10,935 nucleotides of DNA, from the NCBI GenBank assembly GCA_938030835.1, contig CALHID010000314.1:1-10935 (forward strand), written 5' to 3'. This document shows positions 6,216 through 10,935 of the stretch, one piece after another. Both the position numbers and the translations under genes were made by a program. The notes beneath the pieces were generated by a model. It searched no databases. It saw nothing but the letters and a program-made list of their open reading frames with translations, and was not told the origin of the DNA. This stretch comes from an uncultured Actinomyces sp. (lineage in GTDB: Bacteria; Actinomycetota; Actinomycetes; Actinomycetales; Actinomycetaceae). Position 1 is the stretch's first letter. Every line of letters begins with the position of its first letter.

Positions 6216-7022
6216 ATGTCTCCAGATTTCTCCTCGATTCCTTTCAAGGCGGCGATCTGCGCGGAAAATGATGGCGGTAGCTCGCTGAGCTGGGGGGATC
6301 CCCAGGAAGTCTTCCCCCTGGCCTCGGTCACCAAACTCTTCACCGCCTGGTCCGCGCTGGTTGCGATTTCTCGAGGCCTCATCACCCTAGATGCGCCCGC
6401 TCCCTTCCCGGGAGTGACGCTTGAGCACCTGCTCTCGCATGCCTCGGGAATGGCGATGGATGAGGCGCGCCTGCAACGCGCACCAGAAGAGCGACGAATT
6501 TACTCAAATGCGGGTATTGAAGTCGCCGGACAGATGCTTGAAGAGGCGACGGGAAGCCCGATTTCTCGGTGGATTGAGGAAAGCGTGAGCGAGCCTTTGG
6601 GGCTGGCCAGCCTAGAAATTGAAGGTTCCCCGGCCTATTCGGGTCGCGCGAATGCGGCTGACCTGATGGTTTTTGCTCGCGAACTTGCCCATCCGACCTT
6701 GATTTCAACTCAGCTCGCATCCAGTGCGCAGAGTATTCACTTCCCTGAACTGGCTGGGATTGTCCCCGGGTACGGGAACTATCGTCCCTGTCCGTGGGGA
6801 TTGGGCTGCGAAATTAAGGGAGATAAGAATCCCCATTGGACTGCGCCCCAGTCGTCTGTGGCAACTTTTGGCCACTTTGGGCAGGCTGGTTCATTCCTGT
6901 GGGTTGATCCGCTTTCCGCAGAGCGCGCGGTCTTCGTAGGTGAACGCCCCTTCGGCCAATGGCATCACGACCATTGGGGCTCGCTGAATAGTCAGATTGT
7001 GCAGGCTATGCGAGGTCAATGA
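6216..7022 (+). CDS. Serine hydrolase, class C beta-lactamase/PBP-like
   Basis: A 268-residue member of the beta-lactamase-related penicilloyl serine transferase fold. The three catalytic motifs are in order: S-V-T-K at 37-40 (nucleophile Ser37 with Lys40), Y-S-N at 96-98, and H-F-G at 220-222 in GHFGQAGSFLW, which takes the place of KTG. The LEHLLSHASGM block (69-79) is typical of this group. No signal peptide or membrane helix is visible, so it is probably cytoplasmic. It is shorter than secreted class C enzymes, which suggests an esterase- or peptidase-like role rather than drug resistance; the substrate is unknown. The ATG at 6216 has only a weak upstream purine stretch and follows the TetR stop by 10 bases. 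Its 3' end overlaps the convergent exonuclease gene by 17 bases, with no terminator visible. Confidence 0.87.
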   Translation: MSPDFSSIPFKAAICAENDGGSSLSWGDPQEVFPLASVTKLFTAWSALVAISRGLITLDAPAPFPGVTLEHLLSHASGMAMDEARLQRAPEERRIYSNAGIEVAGQMLEEATGSPISRWIEESVSEPLGLASLEIEGSPAYSGRANAADLMVFARELAHPTLISTQLASSAQSIHFPELAGIVPGYGNYRPCPWGLGCEIKGDKNPHWTAPQSSVATFGHFGQAGSFLWVDPLSAERAVFVGERPFGQWHHDHWGSLNSQIVQAMRGQ

Positions 7023-7791
7023 TCACAGGAACGTGATCAGAAGCGCCCTTTCCCTTGCGTTCATCGCGATCAATTTCTGCTGCCGTGACGCGTTGCGCGA
7101 GCTGCGGCGAGGCGTAGATGAAGTCGATGCGCATTCCCTCATTCTTGGGGAAGCGAAGTTTCTGGTAGTCCCAGTAGGTGTATTGATCGACGCGCTCGCG
7201 GGTGACCTCTTCCCAGCCGTGCTGGGCGAAAGCGAAGAAGGCCTGTCGTTCAGCGGGGGAGACGTGTGTCTGGCCTTCGAAGGCAGTCATATCCCAAACA
7301 TCATGATCGTAGGGTGCGATATTCCAGTCGCCAACCAGTGCGATTTGGCGTTTTTCTTCAAGCCAGGAATCGCCTACTGACAGCAGCGCTTTGAGCCATT
7401 CGAGCTTGTAGGAATAATGCGGATGGTTGAGCTCGCGGCCATTTGGAACGTAGAGGCTCCACGTCGTCACTTCTTGGTCGCCATCACGTACTGTGACTCC
7501 CAGAGCGCGGGCCTCGACGACTGCGGGATCTCCAAAGGCGGGCTGGCCCGGGAAATTAATCTCATGCGAGACGATCGGGAGACGCGAGGCAACGGCGACG
7601 CCATTCCACTGGTTCAGGCCGTGCATGATCACCTGGTAACCGGCCGCCTCGAAGGCTTCAACTGGGAATTGCTCAGGCTTGCATTTAATTTCTTGCATTG
7701 CAAGGACGTCGACGTCGGAGCGCTGAAGGAAAGCGATGACGCGGTCGACGCGGGTGCGGATTGAATTGACGTTCCAAGTTGCAAGCCTCAT
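7006..7791 (-). CDS. xthA: Exodeoxyribonuclease III (AP endonuclease, ExoIII family)
   Basis: A 261-residue metal-dependent nuclease of the exonuclease/endonuclease/phosphatase fold that cleaves at abasic sites and trims 3' ends in base excision repair. It begins MRLATWNVNSIR (Asn7). It has QEIKC with the metal ligand Glu34, NGVAV, YVPNG with Tyr114, GDWNIAP with Asp155 and Asn157, RIDFIYAS, and SDHVPV with the catalytic Asp252-His253 pair. Length is normal for the family. An in-frame ATG four codons upstream (7803) is possible, but the family start and fold begin at 7791; neither has a strong ribosome site. The gene diverges from the dehydrogenase with 29 bases between starts, and its 3' end overlaps the serine hydrolase. 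Confidence 0.95.
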   Translation of the reverse strand: MRLATWNVNSIRTRVDRVIAFLQRSDVDVLAMQEIKCKPEQFPVEAFEAAGYQVIMHGLNQWNGVAVASRLPIVSHEINFPGQPAFGDPAVVEARALGVTVRDGDQEVTTWSLYVPNGRELNHPHYSYKLEWLKALLSVGDSWLEEKRQIALVGDWNIAPYDHDVWDMTAFEGQTHVSPAERQAFFAFAQHGWEEVTRERVDQYTYWDYQKLRFPKNEGMRIDFIYASPQLAQRVTAAEIDRDERKGKGASDHVPVIIDLA

Positions 7792-7807
7792 GGGACCCAG
7801 CATACGC

Positions 7808-7812
7808 GGAGG
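7808..7812 (+). promoter_or_regulatory. Ribosome binding site of the SDR gene
   Basis: GGAGG eight bases before the ATG at 7821. It decides against the TTG at 7779, which would give a 14-residue extension overlapping the xthA start, and favours the first of three clustered ATGs (7821, 7824, 7830). Confidence 0.7.
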
Positions 7813-7820
7813 CCGTTAAG

Positions 7821-8591
7821 ATGATGGCCATGGGTATCGCACTTGTGACCGGGGCAACCTCGGGTATTGGTGAAGAATTTTGCTGGCAGCTGGCAGCGGC
7901 TCATCATGATCTAGTCCTCGTGGCTAGGCGTGAAGAGAAGCTGCGTAAGCTCGCCGAGGATTTGCGTCAGATCGCCGGAGTGAAGGCCGAAGTGATCGTC
8001 GCTGATCTTGGCGTGGCAGGCGATGTGGAGCGTGTCGCTCAGCGTCTGTCAGATGAGCAATCACCTGTCGGTTTGCTGGTGAATAACGCTGGTTTTGCAC
8101 TGGGACGCTCATTTATTGATAACACCATTGAGGCCGAAGAAAACGCTCTCGACGTGATGGTTCGTGCGCCCATGGTTCTTTCCTATGCGGCGCTGAATGC
8201 CATGCGTGCGCGCGGACGTGGTGCCATCATCAATGTTTCCTCGGTTGCATCAGAGACTGGTGCGGGGACGTATAGCGCGCACAAGGCGTGGATTCGCGCA
8301 TTCAGTGAGGGGCTATCGGAGGAGCTTCGGGGCAGTGGCGTCACTGTGACAGCGGTATGTCCAGGACCTGTGCATACGAACTTTTTCGAGGCCGCTGGTG
8401 TCGATATGTCCGCAGCACCTCAATGGTTGTGGGCAACTCCAGAGCAGGTTGTGAGCGAAGCGTTAGCTGCGATGCGACGGGGGCAGGTGTTGGTAACTCC
8501 AACACCGGTCTACAAGGTAGCGATGGCGGCAATGCGGATCGCGCCGCGTTGGGTGACGCGTCGCGTCATGCGCTCGATTCCGCATATGTAG
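7821..8591 (+). CDS. Short-chain dehydrogenase/reductase, SDR family
   Basis: A 256-residue NAD(P)-dependent oxidoreductase with a Rossmann fold. The glycine motif TGATSGIG is at 10-17, an Arg-rich VARREEKL after strand 2 (34-41) suggests NADP(H), ADLG is near 61-64, and NNAG is at 88-91. The catalytic residues are Ser141 (NVSSVAS), Tyr151 and Lys155 (YSAHK), with a shorter Ser-Tyr spacing than FabG, as in many small-molecule or lipid-type SDRs. PGPVHTNF (181-188) is the cofactor-closing motif. The C-terminus (230-256) is basic and amphipathic (RIAPRWVTRRVMRS) and might touch a membrane. The substrate cannot be told from sequence. No terminator is visible between its stop and the next gene. 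Confidence 0.92.
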   Translation: MMAMGIALVTGATSGIGEEFCWQLAAAHHDLVLVARREEKLRKLAEDLRQIAGVKAEVIVADLGVAGDVERVAQRLSDEQSPVGLLVNNAGFALGRSFIDNTIEAEENALDVMVRAPMVLSYAALNAMRARGRGAIINVSSVASETGAGTYSAHKAWIRAFSEGLSEELRGSGVTVTAVCPGPVHTNFFEAAGVDMSAAPQWLWATPEQVVSEALAAMRRGQVLVTPTPVYKVAMAAMRIAPRWVTRRVMRSIPHM

Positions 8592-8615
8592 TGTTTTGTG
8601 TGGTCGGTGGCGGAA

Positions 8616-8645
8616 TTGACGCTAGCGCACTTCTGCTGTGATAAT
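8616..8645 (+). promoter_or_regulatory. Candidate promoter of the surface-protein gene
   Basis: TTGACG (8616-8621), 18 bases, GATAAT (8640-8645), five of six matches to each sigma-70 type hexamer. The predicted transcription start is about 8652-8656, at or just before the ATG at 8656, so the message would be leaderless or nearly so. That agrees with the lack of any Shine-Dalgarno sequence. Confidence 0.6.
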
Positions 8646-8659
8646 GATTCTCATTATGA
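8639..8659 (+). promoter_or_regulatory. Fur-superfamily (probably Zur) operator
   Basis: ATAATGA-TTC-TCATTAT (8641-8657) is a perfect 7-3-7 inverted repeat inside a 21-base box bounded by T and A. It matches the classic Fur box (GATAATGATAATCATTATC) at 16 of 19 positions and also resembles actinobacterial Zur boxes. It covers the -10 element and the start codon, so a metal-loaded repressor would block initiation. I favour Zur because this surface-protein family is known to travel with metal-uptake ABC transporters, but Fur/Zur cannot be separated by eye. Confidence 0.72.
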
Positions 8660-10935
8660 GAGTAAAGAGGATCATTTCTACCGGAGCCCTAGCCCTGACC
8701 ATCGCCCTTATGCCCCAGCTCGCATGGGCTGGGCCTGATCGCGATACCGAATGGGTCGTTACCGGTCAACACGTTGATGCCCCCATTCCTATCTGGCATG
8801 CGGATACGCATAGTTTCACGATGAACACCATCAATATGCCGGTGGAGAAGACCGTTCTATGGCTGCCCAAAGCCTGGGCAGGCAGTGGAGCACAAGACGC
8901 GAAGTATCAATTAGAGATTCCCGAAAAGCGTCCTGACCTTGCCTTCCTTGGCCCTGAACACTCGGTCCTCAACGCAGCCCCACAAAACCCCGGTCCCAAC
9001 AACACGCCAATTTGGGCGGGCCTCGGCGCTGACTCCTCTGTCGAATGGGCAGCACCGGATGAATTCGATGGAAGCACCTACACCCTAGATCTGATTAACG
9101 TTGACGGTCCGGGCCGGATGGAGATGTTCATCGATCACGGAGACTCGGTGTCGCGTTTCCTGTCAAGCCACGATATTGCCTATCGATCGGTCTACAACCC
9201 GCGTCACACGCACCTCTTCACGACCTTCACACAACCGGGGCGTTACCAAGCGCGCTTCCGCGTAAATGCGCGTTCGATCGACGGGAAAACGATCTACACC
9301 TCACCCATCCAGTCGCTGACCTGGCAGGTCGGTGGATCTAACCCGTCTTCCGGAAGTATCACAGATATTCACCAGGCTTTTGCCGCTGCGCAGGCACAGC
9401 GCAGTGATGGCGTTCAGGCGCAGCCCTCGTTGACGCTTGCTCCCAACCCGCAGCGTGAACACCCCGGAGACCAGCACCTGACGGAGATCACCTTCAATAG
9501 CGGTCACGCAACGGATCAAGGTCGCCTCTGGTTGACCGTCAACGGATACTTCCTCACCGAAGAACCCGTGGTCGACGGAAAAGCGCAGGTTCGTGAACTT
9601 CTGGGTGATGATGATGCACTGATTCAGGCGGTCTTTATTCCCGAGGCCGGAAGTGGTAGTGCGCGCTGGGCATCAACGCCTCAGGCCTTCTCTCAGCGAG
9701 ACCGCGCGGAAGTACGTGTCACCCGGGCAAGCTCGGTCATCATCGAGCCCTCTAATCCGGATCCGAGCCCCGTTTGGGATCCTGCCCAAATTTCGGTTTC
9801 GCGCCCAGGCGTTCATGTCTCTTATACCCGCAAGGAGGGAAGCGAAGACCCGTACACAGTTCAGGTCCAGGCTGATGATCCCGAATTGCGCGCGGCCTAT
9901 AAAGTTGAGTTCTTCGAAAGCGAATACGACTTTTCCCCCTGGTGTGCCATTGAAGGCACTCTTGGAAAGGGTGGAATTGATATTCAGCAGCAAGATTTGG
10001 GTGCCTGCCTGGGTCAGCCCATGTACATGAAATTTAGTGTTCGCCCGCACCCCAAGTCTTTGGCATCCATGACCACGAAGGGGCAAGAAGATGTGGAACT
10101 ATCCTCTTCATTCGGAATGGATTTGAAGCTGAAGATGTGGCCGGGTGGCAGCTCTGCTCAACCGACTCCGGCGCCAACGGTCGAACCCTTGCTTCCTTCT
10201 CCGTCGCCGACTCCTTCTCCTGCGCCGAATATTCCTGATACCAGTAACGATCACGCGGCTGATGCTCTGAAGACGAATCCGGTCGAACTTACCCGTGGGC
10301 ACATGGACCTGCGTCTTCGCGCAGATTCTGCCGCGCCCACGCACTACTCGCTGGTGCTCAAGGATGATTCCTTAACGGGAGAAAAGACCTCAGTGATGCG
10401 TGCAATCGATTCAGTGACGTGGAAGGTAGGTGTCAACGCACGCTTCACCCGTCCGCAGAGCCTATCCGATCCCAGTTATGACGTTCTGGGCGCAATTGGC
10501 GAATCCAGCTATGTGCTTCCTGAAACTCAAAATCCCGACATCGTCTGGCCTGGGGTTAGCACGGAAGGTATCGACTATTCTCAATTCCCCAAGGGAATCG
10601 ATTATGAGCTGAAGGTCGTGGAATCTCCGAAGGACTCGAGAGTTGCCTTCTTCCAGGGAGGAACCTTCGGTGGCCCGGCAAATATCATGGTCGACTCTGC
10701 AAACCCCGCAAAGTCGCGCATTCACACTGACTCACCGACTCATATGCACGCGAACTGGGTGTTCTCGCGCCCCGGTCACTATCGACTGCAGATCCGTGCG
10801 CTCGATGGAGACAAAGAGATCGCTGCGCCAATGAGCTGGAACGTATCCGTTCACGAGGCAGCGGTCCCCACTCCCGATCCCACGCCGTCAGCTGAACAGC
10901 CCTCTGAGCAGCCGATTCCTTCCCCCAGCCCCTCA
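8656..10935 (+). CDS. Secreted surface-anchored repeat protein, 3'-partial
   Basis: An open frame of 760 codons runs off the window end. A Sec signal peptide is clear: basic MRVKR, a hydrophobic core, and AWA|G with cleavage after about residue 25. Two copies of the actinobacterial surface-anchored protein domain (TIGR03769/choice-of-anchor M group) can be recognised. Copy 1 spans about 31-236, starting VVTGQHVDAP and ending around HTHLFTTFTQPG (184-195) and SLTWQVGG. Copy 2 spans about 543-733, starting TRGHMDL and ending HMHANWVFSRPG (696-707). Between them lie an unrecognised region (about 240-495, one Cys pair in WCAIEG and GACLGQ) and a Pro/Ser/Thr wall-spanning linker (about 500-528). 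A second Pro/Ser linker begins at 735 and meets the window end, so more repeats or an LPXTG or membrane anchor are expected downstream. Family members are often encoded beside Zn/Mn ABC transporters. The start lacks a Shine-Dalgarno sequence and lies in the metal-box palindrome. Confidence 0.88.
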   Translation, partial: MRVKRIISTGALALTIALMPQLAWAGPDRDTEWVVTGQHVDAPIPIWHADTHSFTMNTINMPVEKTVLWLPKAWAGSGAQDAKYQLEIPEKRPDLAFLGPEHSVLNAAPQNPGPNNTPIWAGLGADSSVEWAAPDEFDGSTYTLDLINVDGPGRMEMFIDHGDSVSRFLSSHDIAYRSVYNPRHTHLFTTFTQPGRYQARFRVNARSIDGKTIYTSPIQSLTWQVGGSNPSSGSITDIHQAFAAAQAQRSDGVQAQPSLTLAPNPQREHPGDQHLTEITFNSGHATDQGRLWLTVNGYFLTEEPVVDGKAQVRELLGDDDALIQAVFIPEAGSGSARWASTPQAFSQRDRAEVRVTRASSVIIEPSNPDPSPVWDPAQISVSRPGVHVSYTRKEGSEDPYTVQVQADDPELRAAYKVEFFESEYDFSPWCAIEGTLGKGGIDIQQQDLGACLGQPMYMKFSVRPHPKSLASMTTKGQEDVELSSSFGMDLKLKMWPGGSSAQPTPAPTVEPLLPSPSPTPSPAPNIPDTSNDHAADALKTNPVELTRGHMDLRLRADSAAPTHYSLVLKDDSLTGEKTSVMRAIDSVTWKVGVNARFTRPQSLSDPSYDVLGAIGESSYVLPETQNPDIVWPGVSTEGIDYSQFPKGIDYELKVVESPKDSRVAFFQGGTFGGPANIMVDSANPAKSRIHTDSPTHMHANWVFSRPGHYRLQIRALDGDKEIAAPMSWNVSVHEAAVPTPDPTPSAEQPSEQPIPSPSPS

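Noticed and set aside
5900..6385. 161-codon antisense frame across the TetR-hydrolase junction
   Set aside because: It spans two well-supported genes on the other strand and shows no family motif.
6216..7022. Beta-lactamase resistance gene
   Set aside because: The motifs fit the class C fold, but there is no export signal and the protein is short. A resistance role is not supported.
7779..7820. TTG start extending the SDR by 14 residues
   Set aside because: GGAGG at 7808-7812 serves ATG 7821, and the SDR fold begins directly after the later Met cluster.
9673..10086. Short frames on both strands inside the surface-protein gene (9653-10030 +, 9673-10086 -, 10108-10344 - and others)
   Set aside because: The + strand frame from 8656 is open for 760 codons with a signal peptide and two repeat domains, so these are shadows.

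Overview
The window reads as the chromosome of a moderately GC-rich actinobacterium. The evidence is a murT-gatD pair, an HspR-type (HAIR) operator in front of clpB, a surface protein of an actinobacterial repeat family, GTG starts and AGGAGG ribosome sites. Gene content and base composition suggest the Actinomycetaceae (Actinomyces/Schaalia/Trueperella group); that placement is inference and no taxon-specific marker is present. I see no insertion sequences, tRNA or rRNA genes, CRISPR arrays or phage genes.

Layout. Bases 1-2507 hold a tightly overlapping three-gene + strand operon: the 3' part of murT, gatD, and a two-helix membrane protein of unknown function. MurT-GatD amidates the D-glutamate of lipid II. 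A strong terminator (2526-2576) ends the operon. Bases 2620-5318 are clpB, preceded by a HAIR operator that physically overlaps a SigH/SigR-type promoter, and followed by a 15-bp-stem terminator (5331-5368). Bases 5432-7022 carry a probable two-gene unit: a TetR-family regulator and a cytoplasmic class-C beta-lactamase-like serine hydrolase. The hydrolase converges on, and overlaps by 17 bases, an exonuclease III gene on the - strand (7006-7791). Divergent from that is a short-chain dehydrogenase (7821-8591). The last 2.3 kb are the open 5' part of a large secreted surface protein (8656 to beyond the edge) with two actinobacterial surface-anchored repeat domains. A Fur/Zur-like palindrome covers its -10 region and start codon.

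The points most worth a second look are: (1) MurT has lost all four cysteines of its zinc ribbon while keeping the ribbon's outline; (2) GatD carries an insertion just before its catalytic histidine motif; (3) an unknown membrane gene is translationally coupled to gatD; (4) the clpB control region packs HspR and SigH-type signals into about 35 bp; (5) the surface-protein gene looks leaderless and metal-repressed, with the operator lying on its start codon. I did not find an unmistakably new multi-gene system; these are unusual features of largely recognisable genes.
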